From: an uncultured Campylobacter sp.
GTDB taxonomy: Bacteria; Campylobacterota; Campylobacteria; Campylobacterales; Campylobacteraceae
Length of the DNA stretch: 64,000 nucleotides
Direction: 5' to 3'
Assembly (NCBI RefSeq): GCF_938002845.1
Contig: NZ_CALKZP010000057.1
Span: 51,187 to 115,186 of the forward strand
Position 1 is the first letter of the stretch. Each line of letters begins with the position of its first letter. The notes beneath the pieces are model-generated. The model saw nothing but the letters and a program-made list of their open reading frames with translations. It searched no databases and was not told where the DNA came from. This document shows, piece after piece, positions 26,499 to 36,437 of this stretch. The translations under genes and the position numbers were made by a program.

Positions 26499-27884
26499 AT
26501 GGATAGAAACGGCGATCTGGAAGAGCTTTACCTGCTTGAAAAACGGCGCGAAAAGTTCGCGCGCATTAGCAAGCTCGTCTCATTTTTGATAATCCTGCTA
26601 CTGCTCGGGCTTTACGTGCTTTTAAATACCAGAGCAGAGCCCGTTTCGTTTGATATAAACTGGCTTATAATCGCGCTTTTCATCATCTTCCCCCTCTTAA
26701 ACGGACTGCTCTACCGCCTATTTTGCGGCTTAAACTTTGGCAAAAACGGCGGTACGCAGCGCGCAAATTTTGATAAATTTAGCGACTTCGACACGGCGCA
26801 AGACAGGGGCACGCTAGGGCAGGGCGCGGCGCAAGATGGGCAAATTTTAAGCGCCGATGCGAAAGAGGGGCGGGTATTAAAAGCTGAAGTAGGCGAGGGC
26901 GGTAGCTTCGAAAGCAGTGATAGCCGCGAAAGCGCTACTTACGGGAGGCTTGAACCCAAAACCACCGAAGGTGAGGGCGGAAGTGAAAAAGACGGCGCAG
27001 CCGGATCAAAATTTAACTTTCTAGCCGATCTGCAGAGCCTGGAGGATGAGCGCGCGGCGCTGCAAAAATCGGTGAAAAAGGCCGGTCTAATCGCCGTTGC
27101 CGTAGGGACCGGCGTGGGCGCACTGGTGGCGCTCTTTTGGGAGGAGATGGCGGTCGGAGCATTTTTCGGCGTGGCTGTTTACGGCGTCGCGAGCGCTCTT
27201 TTGACGGCGAGCAAAAGGCGAAATTTCAGATCAAATTTTAAAAGCAGGGTCGTCGCGAGCATCGCAAAAAGCTTCGGGCTTAGCTACGATGAAAATGGCG
27301 GGCTGGGGACGGATGAGTTTTTTGAAATTTACGACTGCTATATAAACGAACAATCGAGCGAGGATATGATGAGCGGGGAGGTGCAGGGCGTGCGCGTTAG
27401 ATTTAGCGACTTTTACGCCGCCGAAAAGGTGCGCACCAAAAACGGCACTCGTACCGATGTAAAATTTCAAGGAGTGCTTTTCGTCGCGGACTTTCACAAA
27501 AGGCTTAACTGCGAGGTGCGGGTATGTCACAAAAACTCGCGAAATCTGCGCAAATACGGGCAGCGAGCGAATATGGACGACGTGAAATTTGAGGAGTTTT
27601 TCGACGTCTATACGACCGATCAGGTAGGCGCGAGATACGCCCTGACGCCGCTTTTGATGCAGCGACTGACGGAGATCTATCTAAGACTGGGCTCTCAGAT
27701 AAACGCGGTGCTAAGGGAGGATAAAATTTACGTGGCGATCGAGACCTGGCGCGATAATTTCGAGCCTAGAATCGACTGCTCGCTAAAGCAGGACGCCACG
27801 ATAGCGCTTTACGTAGATGAGATCGGCGCGCTTGTGAGTATCGTGAGCGAGCTAAATTTGAACCGCAAAATTTGGAGCGAATGA
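26499..27884 (+). CDS. DUF3137 membrane protein with a low-complexity insert
   Basis: A 461-residue protein. Two helices lie near residues 25-45 and 53-72, and another pair near 190-235. The C-terminal 220 residues are the DUF3137 soluble domain (YINEQSSEDMMSGEVQGVRVRFSDF). Between the helix pairs, residues about 80-174 form a Gly/Glu/Ser-rich insert. I prefer the start at 26499 because AAAAGGCGG lies five bases upstream; an ATG seven codons earlier is possible. Function unknown. It is monocistronic. Confidence 0.78.
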   Translation: MDRNGDLEELYLLEKRREKFARISKLVSFLIILLLLGLYVLLNTRAEPVSFDINWLIIALFIIFPLLNGLLYRLFCGLNFGKNGGTQRANFDKFSDFDTAQDRGTLGQGAAQDGQILSADAKEGRVLKAEVGEGGSFESSDSRESATYGRLEPKTTEGEGGSEKDGAAGSKFNFLADLQSLEDERAALQKSVKKAGLIAVAVGTGVGALVALFWEEMAVGAFFGVAVYGVASALLTASKRRNFRSNFKSRVVASIAKSFGLSYDENGGLGTDEFFEIYDCYINEQSSEDMMSGEVQGVRVRFSDFYAAEKVRTKNGTRTDVKFQGVLFVADFHKRLNCEVRVCHKNSRNLRKYGQRANMDDVKFEEFFDVYTTDQVGARYALTPLLMQRLTEIYLRLGSQINAVLREDKIYVAIETWRDNFEPRIDCSLKQDATIALYVDEIGALVSIVSELNLNRKIWSE

Positions 27885-28525
27885 GGCAGGCGGCGGCGCG
27901 GTAGAGTATGGCAGAGGTGGCGGACCGCATACGGCTCTGGCGACACACAGATATGCAGACAAAGCGCTCTGAATCGTAGGCTTAGAGCGGTACAGATGCG
28001 CTGTATAGCTGAGCGTGGAAATAAACGTGTCGTGCGGATTGTGCGTTTAGGTGGATATGTGATCGCTCCTTCGCGCGAGCCAATCGAAAGATGGAACGCG
28101 CACAGGGGGCGTTCGTATAAGACTTTACAAGTCGCTTTGAGCCGATAAAATTTTATAAATTCTTGCTCCGTTTAACGAATGGGCGCTTGCGATCTATCAT
28201 CGCTCGCACGGCAAAATTTTTATCGCACGAGCAGTTTGCATTAGAATTCTACTATCGCTTGAAATTTATGCTACGAGCGCGACTTAAAATTTGCCGCGAC
28301 GACGAGCGCTAGGTCACGTTTCGGCTCGGCAAAAATTTACTCGGCGGCTAAATTTACCGTGCGAGAGCAAAACTTTGCCGCTAGATCGATAAATTTAGCT
28401 AGCTTATAAAAGCGCTCGCCGCCTATGGGCGTTTACAGCCGCCGTTCGGCAAAGATACGGCGGCTCATCGCTGCAAAGTCGCAGGGCTGACAATTGCCCC
28501 GCTAAACTAGACTGTGAATCTAAAT
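27885..28525. other. Spacer without a supported gene
   Basis: About 640 bases with GC-rich first half and AATT-motif-rich second half. I found no tRNA, other RNA gene or convincing terminator. Confidence 0.6.
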
Positions 28526-29386
28526 TTATAGCTTCCCGCCCTCGATTACGACATCGTCGGCCTTGATGTCGTCGCCGTATACCGGCGCCAGCGTCGCATC
28601 GTAGTCGGCGTGGAAAAATTTCTCGTCCGCGAGCTTTACGATTAGATCGTCAAGCCATTTGCGAAGCTCGTCGTTACCCTTTTTGACCGCAGGCGCGATG
28701 ACGTCCTGATCGCCTAGCGAGCGGATACCTACCTTAAAGCCAGGGTTTGACTTCGTCCACGCAAACAAAAGCGTATTATCATGCGCGATCGCATCGCCCC
28801 TGCTGTCCAGCATCGCACCGAAAGTCTCGGTATTTTGGTCAAATTTTAAAAGCTTGATCTCGGGATGGTTTTTCGTAAAATACAGATCTGCGGTCGTGCC
28901 CTTGTTGATTAAAAGCGTTTTATCCTTAAGCTGCGAAACATCGGTGATATCGCCATTCGGGCTTGCGACGCCGAGGGCTACCTTCATATACGGCAGCGCG
29001 AAATCCACGACCTCCTTACGCTCCGGCGTGACGGTGAAATTTGCAAGCGTGATATCGACCTTATCCGACGCCAAAAATTCCGCGCGATTAGCGGCCTCTA
29101 CGAGCACGAACTGAACTTTGCTCTCATCGCCCAAAAGCTCCTTTGCGATACGTTTTGCAAAATACACGTCATATCCCGCGTTTTTGCCCGTCTCGTCGAT
29201 GTAACCAAACGGCGGCTTGTCGCCGAAAACCGCGATCCTTACTACGCCGCGCTTTTTAATCCCGTCGATATAACTTTGCGGCGCGGCGGAACCTTGCGCG
29301 GAATTTGAGGAGCCTTTGCCCTCGTCGTTGCAACCTGCGAAAAATAACGCACCTAAGATAAAAAGCGTGCTTAGCGTTTTTTTCAT
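28526..29386 (-). CDS. cjaA: CjaA-type cysteine-binding lipoprotein of an ABC importer
   Basis: A 286-residue solute-binding protein of the SBP family 3. The lipoprotein signal ends at C19 (FFAGC). The body matches C. jejuni CjaA in long stretches (VRIAVFGDKPPFGYID, VQFVLVEAANRAEFL, LLINKGTTADLYF, HDNTLLFAW, ending KADDVVIEGGK). CjaA binds L-cysteine with high affinity and is a surface antigen. It is the last gene of a four-gene operon with ATPase and two permeases. The Ser/Gly/Gln-rich linker after C19 is a tether. Confidence 0.93.
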   Translation of the reverse strand: MKKTLSTLFILGALFFAGCNDEGKGSSNSAQGSAAPQSYIDGIKKRGVVRIAVFGDKPPFGYIDETGKNAGYDVYFAKRIAKELLGDESKVQFVLVEAANRAEFLASDKVDITLANFTVTPERKEVVDFALPYMKVALGVASPNGDITDVSQLKDKTLLINKGTTADLYFTKNHPEIKLLKFDQNTETFGAMLDSRGDAIAHDNTLLFAWTKSNPGFKVGIRSLGDQDVIAPAVKKGNDELRKWLDDLIVKLADEKFFHADYDATLAPVYGDDIKADDVVIEGGKL

Positions 29387-29406
29387 CTTTTCTCCTTTAT
29401 TAAAAT

Positions 29407-30144
29407 TTATTTTTTAAATTCGAACATATTTAGAAATTTCTTCGCGCGCTCGCTCTTCGGAGCGGTAAAGAACGCCTCCGGCTCATTGATCTCGACGATG
29501 CTTCCCTCATCCATAAAAACTATGCGATCGGCTACGGCGCGTGCAAAGCCCATCTCGTGCGTTACGATTAGCATCGTCTGTCCCTCTTTGGCGAGATTTA
29601 GCATTACGTCGAGCACCTCGCGCACGATCTCGGGATCAAGTGCTGCGGTAACCTCGTCAAAAAGCATGATCTTAGGCTTCATCACAAGGCTTCGTACGAT
29701 TGCGATACGCTGTTTTTGCCCGCCGCTAAGCTCTTTGGGGTAGGCTCGCTCTTTATTTTCTAGTCCTACGATTTTGAGCCAATGCCTGGCTAGCTCTACA
29801 GCTTGCTCGCGCGGTACGCCTTGGACTTTCACGGGACCTAGGATTATATTATGTAGCACATTTAAGTGGTCGAAGAGCTCGTAGCTTTGAAAGACCATGC
29901 CGATCTTTTGTCTGATCCTGCGCCAGTCTGTGAAATTTTGATCGATCCGCTCACCTTCGATTATAAAATTTCCGCTTTGTACCGGCTCTAACCCGTTGAT
30001 CGTGCGAAGTAGGGTGCTTTTGCCGCAGCCGCTAGGGCCTAGGATCACAACAACCTCGCCCTGCGCGACGCTAAGGCTGACGTCCTTTAGCGCGTGCAGC
30101 TCGCCGTAAAATTTATTGACTTTATCGATTTTTAAAATTTCCAT
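29407..30144 (-). CDS. Amino-acid ABC transporter ATP-binding protein
   Basis: A 245-residue ATPase. Walker A GPSGCGKSTLLR (about 36-47), LSGGQKQR signature, Walker B IMLFDEVTAALD and the switch histidine in IVTHEMGFA are all present, as in GlnQ-type subunits. I start it at the ATG overlapping the permease stop by one base (TGATG), with AGGTGGAG upstream; a GTG three codons earlier is an alternative. It powers uptake of the substrate bound by the CjaA-like protein. Confidence 0.93.
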   Translation of the reverse strand: MEILKIDKVNKFYGELHALKDVSLSVAQGEVVVILGPSGCGKSTLLRTINGLEPVQSGNFIIEGERIDQNFTDWRRIRQKIGMVFQSYELFDHLNVLHNIILGPVKVQGVPREQAVELARHWLKIVGLENKERAYPKELSGGQKQRIAIVRSLVMKPKIMLFDEVTAALDPEIVREVLDVMLNLAKEGQTMLIVTHEMGFARAVADRIVFMDEGSIVEINEPEAFFTAPKSERAKKFLNMFEFKK

Positions 30145-30800
30145 CAGCTCCACCTATTTTCTAGTTTTTTAGAAAGCGCCGAGATCGGATAGCAGATCAA
30201 AAAATATACGAAAAATATCGCTCCGTAGATGATTAGCGGCGCGTAATTGTCGCGGAAGACATTCACTTCGATGATCTGCTGGCCTACTTTGACGAGCTCG
30301 ATGACGCCGATGAGTACGGCGATCGAGGTTGTTTTTATCATCCTGCTGAATAAATTTATCGTCGCGGGCACCAGGCGCCTCATCGCAAGCGGCAGGATCA
30401 CGTAGAGATAAATTTGAGATCTGCTAAATGCGAGCGCTTCGGCGCTTTCGAACTGATGCTTAGGAATGCTAAGCACGGCGCCGCGCACCAGATCCATCAT
30501 CTCAAAAACGCCCCAGATACTAAAGACTATGATCGAAGCCGCGATATTTGAGATGTGTATGCCAAAAGCCTTGCTCGCGCCGAAATATACGATGAATAGC
30601 CAAACGATGGGCGGCATGATGCGCACGATCTCTAGGCAAATTTTAAGCGGGATGTATAAGGCTCTGCGCCCAGAGGCCATTAAAATTCCAAGTACCAAGC
30701 CTAGGCCGAGCGAAACCGCGATTGAAATGAGCGCGATTTGCAGCGTGACCCCGAGCCCGCCAAGAAGCCTGATTAAATTTTCGCCGCTTAAGAGTTCCAT
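30144..30800 (-). CDS. Amino-acid ABC transporter permease (second)
   Basis: A 218-residue HisMQ-type permease with about five helices. The EAA-loop is visible in QFESAEALAFSRSQIYLYVILPLAMRRLVP. It starts two bases after the stop of the first permease and overlaps the ATPase start. It should form the channel heterodimer with that protein. Confidence 0.92.
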   Translation of the reverse strand: MELLSGENLIRLLGGLGVTLQIALISIAVSLGLGLVLGILMASGRRALYIPLKICLEIVRIMPPIVWLFIVYFGASKAFGIHISNIAASIIVFSIWGVFEMMDLVRGAVLSIPKHQFESAEALAFSRSQIYLYVILPLAMRRLVPATINLFSRMIKTTSIAVLIGVIELVKVGQQIIEVNVFRDNYAPLIIYGAIFFVYFLICYPISALSKKLENRWS

Positions 30801-30802
30801 CG

Positions 30803-31456
30803 CTAGCCTCTCATATACGCAAGGCGCTTTTCAAGCAGCGTAAGCGCTAGCGAAAGCGGCAAGATTATGATCAGATACGAAACGCTTAACATAAATAGCG
30901 CCTCGTTCGTCTTGTAATACAGCCCGATCACGTCCTTTGCGGCATAAACGAGATCGGCGAGCGCTACGATGCTAACGATCGAGGTTTCTTTAAGTAGAAA
31001 GATTATGTTTGCGCTGATGGAGGGTAGGGCGATCGCAAAAGCGCGCGGCAGCACGACGTAAAACACTATCTGTGCTTCGCTAAGGCCTAGGCTCATCGCG
31101 CTTTCGATCTGGGATTTTTTTATCGCCTCAAAACCGAGCCTAAAGCTCTCGCTCATATAGCTTCCGCCCAAAAATGCAAGACCTACAATCGCGCAGGTAA
31201 AACCTGAAATTTGAACACCCAGCTTCGGCAGGCCGTAGTATAGAAAAAATAGCTGAATTAAAAGCGGGGTATTACGCGATAGCTCGATATATGCGCTCAC
31301 AAGCGGGCTTAATAGAGGCAATCTTTTATATTTTATTAGCGTGCAGATAAAACCGATGATTATGGATAGTAAAATCCCGTAAAATGCAAGCTTCAGCGTT
31401 AAAATTCCCGCCTTTACGAACATTGGGCTAAATTTAGCTATAAAATCAAAATCCAT
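30803..31456 (-). CDS. Amino-acid ABC transporter permease (first)
   Basis: A 217-residue HisMQ-type permease with five helices. The EAA-loop reads QIESAMSLGLSEAQIVFYVVLPRAFAIALPS. I start at 31456, after AGAAGA; an ATG nine codons upstream has no clear binding site. First gene of the cysteine-type importer operon on the minus strand. Confidence 0.9.
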   Translation of the reverse strand: MDFDFIAKFSPMFVKAGILTLKLAFYGILLSIIIGFICTLIKYKRLPLLSPLVSAYIELSRNTPLLIQLFFLYYGLPKLGVQISGFTCAIVGLAFLGGSYMSESFRLGFEAIKKSQIESAMSLGLSEAQIVFYVVLPRAFAIALPSISANIIFLLKETSIVSIVALADLVYAAKDVIGLYYKTNEALFMLSVSYLIIILPLSLALTLLEKRLAYMRG

Positions 31457-31622
31457 AAAATCTTCTTTCCGTGAAATATGCATATTATACAGATAACTGA
31501 TTAAAATAGTATTAAATCAGAATTTTTTTATAAAGATTCCAGAAATTTAGGAGTTTAAAAATATATCTTATAAATATATTTAGTCCGAGCAGATACCCGG
31601 ACTATAGAATTTTGACGGAATT

Positions 31623-33095
31623 TTACGAGTAAAAAATATACGCGTAGCCGGAAACTAAAATCGCGGAAACCACTGCTAAAATTCCGCCACTCCGCACCAT
31701 TTCCGCCTGGCGAATGCGTCCCGTTCCAAAAACCAAAGCATTCGGCGGCGTCGCTACCGGCATTACGAAAGCGCAGCTCGCGCCTACGCCTATGATGATC
31801 GTAAGAGTTTCTTTCGGTAGCCCCATCTGAGCCGCTACTCCCGCAAATACTGGTACTAAAAGTGCAGCGGAGGCGGTATTGCTGGTAAATTCCGTAAGGC
31901 AGATGATGAAAACTGCCGTTACCAAAAGTACGATGTAAGTAGGCGCTCCACCGAAAGTGTGCGCGACTAGATCGCCAAGCACCTTAGAAGCTCCGGAATC
32001 GCCTAAAACCGCACTTAGCGTAAGTCCGCCGCCGAAAAGCAACAGCACGCCCCACTCGGTGTTTTCGGCGATGTCGTGCCACTTGGCAAGTCCTAGTATG
32101 ACGATTACAACTGCCGAGCAGATGGCGACGTAAGCATCATCTACTTTAAAGCCCACAAGGGTTGAAATTTGCTTTGAAAATATCCAGCCAAGCGCTGTTA
32201 GAGCAAATACGACGATAGTAATAATGCGCTCGCGCGTCCAAGGGATATGCTCCAGATCCATCTCTATTTTATGGCTTAAATTCGGCTTGAAAATTATATA
32301 AAGCACCACAAGCATTATTGGCAGCATCACGCACATTAGCGGCAAACCTACCTTCATCCAGTCCGCGAAGCTGTAGTGCAAGGCTTGAGCCACGATTAAA
32401 TTTGGCGGCGAGCCCACGAGCGTGCCCAGACCTCCAATGCTTGCAGAATACGCGATGCCTAAAAGCAAAAACACGAGCGTGCCGCGATCTTTGCTCTCGT
32501 CCATGTTGGCGCAAATTCCAAGCGCGATCGGAAGCATCATCGCAGCAGTTGCGGTGTTTGAAACCCACATCGAAAGGATCGCCGTAGCAAGGCAGATTAA
32601 AATCGCAGCTACACCCAAGCGACCGCCTGCGCGGGCGATTAGCCACATCGCGATCTTTTTATCGAGCTTTTGCATATGCAGAGCCGTTGCCAGAGCAAAA
32701 CCGCCGAAAAAGGTAAAGATCGTAGGGTTTGCAAAATTTGCAAGCGTGCTTTTGATGGTGGCAGCCGTGAAAGTGCCATCTTTAGCGAATTTGCCAAGTC
32801 CGATAGCTACCGCAAGCACCGGCACCATAAGTGCGGTTACCGTGATATGCACGGCCTCTGTAAGCCACATAATCGCGATAAAAGCAAGCAGCGCAAGGCC
32901 TTTTTTGACATTAGGCTCAAATGGTAGTGCGGCATATAGCGCAAAGCCCACTGCGGCGGCAATCGCCATAATGATGACGCCGCGCTTAGGAAACGGCACG
33001 GTGTCGGTGAGCCTGTCTAAACCCAGCTCGTCTACGTCTGAGTTCAGCGGCCCTTGTAAGCGGGAGTTGCGTAACTCCACTTTGTGTTCTTCCAT
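31623..33095 (-). CDS. DASS family sodium-coupled di-/tricarboxylate or anion transporter
   Basis: A 490-residue inner-membrane symporter of the SLC13/DASS family with about eleven helices. Both halves carry the sodium- and substrate-binding SNT motif (WVSNTATAAMMLPI and TSNTASAALLVP). An N-terminal cytoplasmic stretch of about 35 residues precedes the first helix. Likely substrates are succinate, fumarate, malate or citrate. Cys-to-sulfate alternatives in the family exist. It has AAGGAG upstream and is monocistronic. Confidence 0.9.
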   Translation of the reverse strand: MEEHKVELRNSRLQGPLNSDVDELGLDRLTDTVPFPKRGVIIMAIAAAVGFALYAALPFEPNVKKGLALLAFIAIMWLTEAVHITVTALMVPVLAVAIGLGKFAKDGTFTAATIKSTLANFANPTIFTFFGGFALATALHMQKLDKKIAMWLIARAGGRLGVAAILICLATAILSMWVSNTATAAMMLPIALGICANMDESKDRGTLVFLLLGIAYSASIGGLGTLVGSPPNLIVAQALHYSFADWMKVGLPLMCVMLPIMLVVLYIIFKPNLSHKIEMDLEHIPWTRERIITIVVFALTALGWIFSKQISTLVGFKVDDAYVAICSAVVIVILGLAKWHDIAENTEWGVLLLFGGGLTLSAVLGDSGASKVLGDLVAHTFGGAPTYIVLLVTAVFIICLTEFTSNTASAALLVPVFAGVAAQMGLPKETLTIIIGVGASCAFVMPVATPPNALVFGTGRIRQAEMVRSGGILAVVSAILVSGYAYIFYS

Positions 33096-33601
33096 AGATA
33101 CTCCTTTTTTGGATTTGGCTTATGATACAAAAATGAGGCGGGAATTTTATAAATTCCAAATCAAATCGTCTTAAATTTTTAAAAGTGCAGTTACTATCGG
33201 TAACACGGCACTTATCTCGTGTGTAAATTTTAAATTATACATAAAAACGAACAACTAAGTAAGCGCTTTAAATTTCATCACAGATTATTTTTTAATGACA
33301 CCCGACATTAAATTTGCTAACTGCTCAAGGGAGGCGGCGTAGAATTTCGTCGAATTCCGTGCTGGCAATCGAGATAGAATTCTGTCCTTAGCAAACGAGA
33401 TAAAATTTTATCCAAGGCGAGTGAGATAAAATTCCAAGTCTTGTCGCGAAATTCATCGAAATTTCAAAAAAAGGATATTATAATCAGCAAATTTTAAACG
33501 TGCTTATGAGCGAGCTTGGCGGAAGACGCTCAAAGATAGCAAGCGGTAAAATGGCAAAGCGGCGGCGGAAAGCCCGAAATTATAAATTATAAGGAGAAAA
33601 T
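33096..33601. other. Spacer with tandem AATT dyads
   Basis: No gene. Between 33367 and 33440 three similar units (GAGATARAATTYTRTCC) follow each other at about 28-base spacing, including the perfect palindrome GATAAAATTTTATC (33399-33412). The promoter of the outer-membrane gene must lie at the right end. Confidence 0.6.
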
Positions 33602-34234
33602 GTGAAAAATAAAATTTTAATCGCGGCGTTTGCCGCTGCGATATGCGTGAGTTCAAGCTTTGGCGAGGGGATATTTTTAGGTATCGAGGGAGATTATTCT
33701 TTTAAATCCAGCATCACTACTAAATGGTCTGACGAGGACGATTCTGGCACGAATAAAGATAATAAGGGGCAGGCTGCGCTCGGCTTTAAAGGCGGTTACG
33801 ATTTCGGTATAGCTAGGGCGTACGGCGAGTACTTGTATGATTTCAAAGCTTCGAAAACTGGCACTGACGAGGACATCATATTTAAACACGAGTGGAATAA
33901 GCATAGCTTGCTCGTAGGCGGGGATTTTACGCCTGAGATTACGAATAGCTTTAAACTCGTAGCGGGCGCATATACAGGAGTTTCATTTTTGAAATATAAA
34001 ATTTATTCATATGACGAATCTGACGGAAGCAGCGATTCGCTTTCAAAGACTCTGCCTGGCTGGGTCATCGGTGCAAGGCTGGGTGGGCTATATAGCTTTG
34101 ATGAACATAACGAGATTGAGTTTGGCTATAAAGCGGACTATACGAGGTACAAGGCCAGTAAGCTCGGAGAGGGCGTAGACAAGGTGTATGAGACTAACCA
34201 TGGAATTTATCTGGGGTATAACTTTAAATTCTAA
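33602..34234 (+). CDS. Outer-membrane beta-barrel protein, opacity/porin-like
   Basis: A 210-residue exported protein. Signal peptide 1-21 (cleavage near SFG). The rest alternates short amphipathic strands with aromatic belts (YGEYLYDFKAS, GIYLGYNFKF) and ends in phenylalanine, as BAM-dependent barrels do. Length suggests eight strands. The start codon is GTG: AAGGAG is followed by ATG-TGA, so the ATG one base away is unusable. The role may be adhesion or a small pore. Confidence 0.75.
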   Translation: MKNKILIAAFAAAICVSSSFGEGIFLGIEGDYSFKSSITTKWSDEDDSGTNKDNKGQAALGFKGGYDFGIARAYGEYLYDFKASKTGTDEDIIFKHEWNKHSLLVGGDFTPEITNSFKLVAGAYTGVSFLKYKIYSYDESDGSSDSLSKTLPGWVIGARLGGLYSFDEHNEIEFGYKADYTRYKASKLGEGVDKVYETNHGIYLGYNFKF

Positions 34235-35031
34235 AAATTCTAACGTACTGGCGCAGGATGGGGCGAACGAACTCTCGCTCCATCCGTTTTAAATTCCAAA
34301 TAATTATTAGATGTCAAATCGCAGAATTGTTTAATCTGAGATTTGCTAGCAATTCAGATGTAATTATATGATAATCAAGGGTGCTGCCGGTACTAGACGT
34401 CAAATTTTACCCGCTTGCGCATATAAAATTTTAAAATTTTTAAAAATATCATTACGCAAGCTTAATTTCCTATTTTTAGTGCTATCTGCTAAGCACTTAA
34501 ATTGATGGAATTTATGAAATTTTACTCAATCTGCTTTTTTCTAAGAATCGTTATAATTTCAAGTTGAAAAAGCGGAATTTTATCAATGTCTCCATTTACC
34601 ACTTTAAATTTGTTTCATAATTGCTTCGGATATCTCACGACCCCTAGTTCGAGTACGACACAGAAAATGCTATTTTGCTTTATGGAAATCTCGCATTTAC
34701 ATCTTCGGGATTAGCACTTAAATTTTGCGGTAAAATTCTAAAACTACTACACCTAAGAATTTTACCGTTTTAAAGCATTAAATTTTTACGATTTTAAGGT
34801 TAGTTGCAACCGTAGAAAAATTCGCGGTAAAAGTGGTGGATGCCTGTCGTGCGGATTTAGATGCTAGATTAATCCGCAAGCGCTACGCTTTTACTAAAAT
34901 TTTGTCTTTGTAAAAATTTTAAAATTTCAATCGCTCTTTTTAAAATACTTCGGCGCAAACATAAATTTCTAGCTGCTTCGCTATATTTTGTAAGCTAGCT
35001 CGGAGTTTTAAAATAGCAAGCCGCGTGTCTG
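34235..35031. other. Spacer without a supported gene
   Basis: About 800 AT-rich bases between a + strand and a - strand gene end. It should hold both terminators, but I see only weak AT-rich dyads (for example TTTTAAAATTTTTAAAA near 34431). No RNA gene recognised. Confidence 0.55.
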
Positions 35032-36363
35032 CTATTTGCTAAAAACCCTAGCGAAAATCGCGTCCACATTTTTAGTGTAATATCCGTAGTCAAAGCACTC
35101 TTTGATCTCGCTTTCGCTTAGCTTTTCTCGTAGCTTTGTATCTGCTAGCAGATTTTGCAAAAATAGGCTATGCCCTTGCTCATCTATAGCTTTTTTGCCC
35201 TCTTGCAGATCCGCCCAGACCTTCATCGCATTACGCTGCACGATTTTATAAGCATCCTCTCTGCTAACTCCTCGTTTAGGCAGCTCTAGCAGCACGCGCT
35301 GCGAAAACACGAGCCCACCGGTTAAATTTAGATTTCTCATCATATTTTCGGGATATACGAGCAGTTTTTCGATCAAGCTCGTCAAGCGATTTAGCATAAA
35401 ATCGGCGGTTATAAAGCCATCAGGGAGGATAAATCGCTCGACCGAGCTATGGCTGATGTCGCGTTCGTGCCATAGCGCTACATCCTCCATCGCGGGTATT
35501 GCGAAGCTGCGGATCATACGACATAGTCCCGTTACGTTTTCGCTAAGCACAGGATTTCGTTTGTGCGGCATCGCAGAGCTGCCCTTTTGACCTGGGCTAA
35601 AAAATTCCTCTGCCTCATAAACCTCGGTGCGTTGATAGTGGCGGATTGCGATAGCGATCTTTTCGCAGCTGGAAGCCAGGATCGCAAGTGCGCTCATTAC
35701 CTGCGCGTAGCGATCGCGCTGGATGACTTGATTGGATGCGGGAGCGGGCTTTAGCCCCAGATATTCGCACACTAGCTCTTCCAGCTCTAGTGGAGCGTGG
35801 GCGAAATTCCCCATCGCACCGCTTATTTTGCCGTAGCTGATAACGCTTTTTGCGTGTTGCAAAAGCTCTAGCGCGCGATTTATCTCATCATACCAGACCG
35901 CAAGCACGAGTCCGAAAGTGATCGGCTCGCCGTGGATACCGTGGCTGCGCCCGACCATCAGTGTCATTTTATGCTTCATGGCTTGAGATTTTATCGCGGC
36001 TTTTAAATTTTGCACATCCTCAATGATAAGCTCCATGCTTTCTTTGATTTGTAGCGCGACGGCGGTATCGATGCAATCGCTGCTAGTCATGCCGTAATGC
36101 ACGAAGCGGCTCTCCTCGCCCAGGCTCTCGCTCACGCTCGTTAGAAATGCGATCACGTCGTGCTTGGTGGTCTTTTCGATCTCATCTATCCGCTCGATCC
36201 TAAAGCTTGCGTTTTGTAGAATTTTATCTTTATCACAGTCGCTTATTAGACCTAGCTTATTCCACGCTTTAACCGCCGCGAGCTCGACTTTTAGCCACGC
36301 GTCGTATTTGGCTTGCAAGCTCCATTTTTCAGACATCTCTTTTCTTGCGTATCTTTCGACCAT
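35032..36363 (-). CDS. purB: Adenylosuccinate lyase
   Basis: A 443-residue enzyme of purine synthesis that releases fumarate from SAICAR and from adenylosuccinate. The family signature GSSAMPHKRNP is present in full, with TSSD and the GRSHG histidine motif (VGRSHGIHGEP). Length is normal for the short PurB class. AAAGG precedes the ATG. No purine genes flank it. Confidence 0.94.
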   Translation of the reverse strand: MVERYARKEMSEKWSLQAKYDAWLKVELAAVKAWNKLGLISDCDKDKILQNASFRIERIDEIEKTTKHDVIAFLTSVSESLGEESRFVHYGMTSSDCIDTAVALQIKESMELIIEDVQNLKAAIKSQAMKHKMTLMVGRSHGIHGEPITFGLVLAVWYDEINRALELLQHAKSVISYGKISGAMGNFAHAPLELEELVCEYLGLKPAPASNQVIQRDRYAQVMSALAILASSCEKIAIAIRHYQRTEVYEAEEFFSPGQKGSSAMPHKRNPVLSENVTGLCRMIRSFAIPAMEDVALWHERDISHSSVERFILPDGFITADFMLNRLTSLIEKLLVYPENMMRNLNLTGGLVFSQRVLLELPKRGVSREDAYKIVQRNAMKVWADLQEGKKAIDEQGHSLFLQNLLADTKLREKLSESEIKECFDYGYYTKNVDAIFARVFSK

Positions 36364-36437
36364 TTTAGTAGCCTTTCGGTTAGAATTTCTTGTATAATGA
36401 TGGCAAAATTATATAAAAATAGGGCTGAAAGTTTAAT

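Noticed and set aside
32318..33174. Long + strand frames opposite the DASS transporter
   Set aside because: Antisense shadows of a clear membrane-protein gene; no start sites or protein-like pattern.
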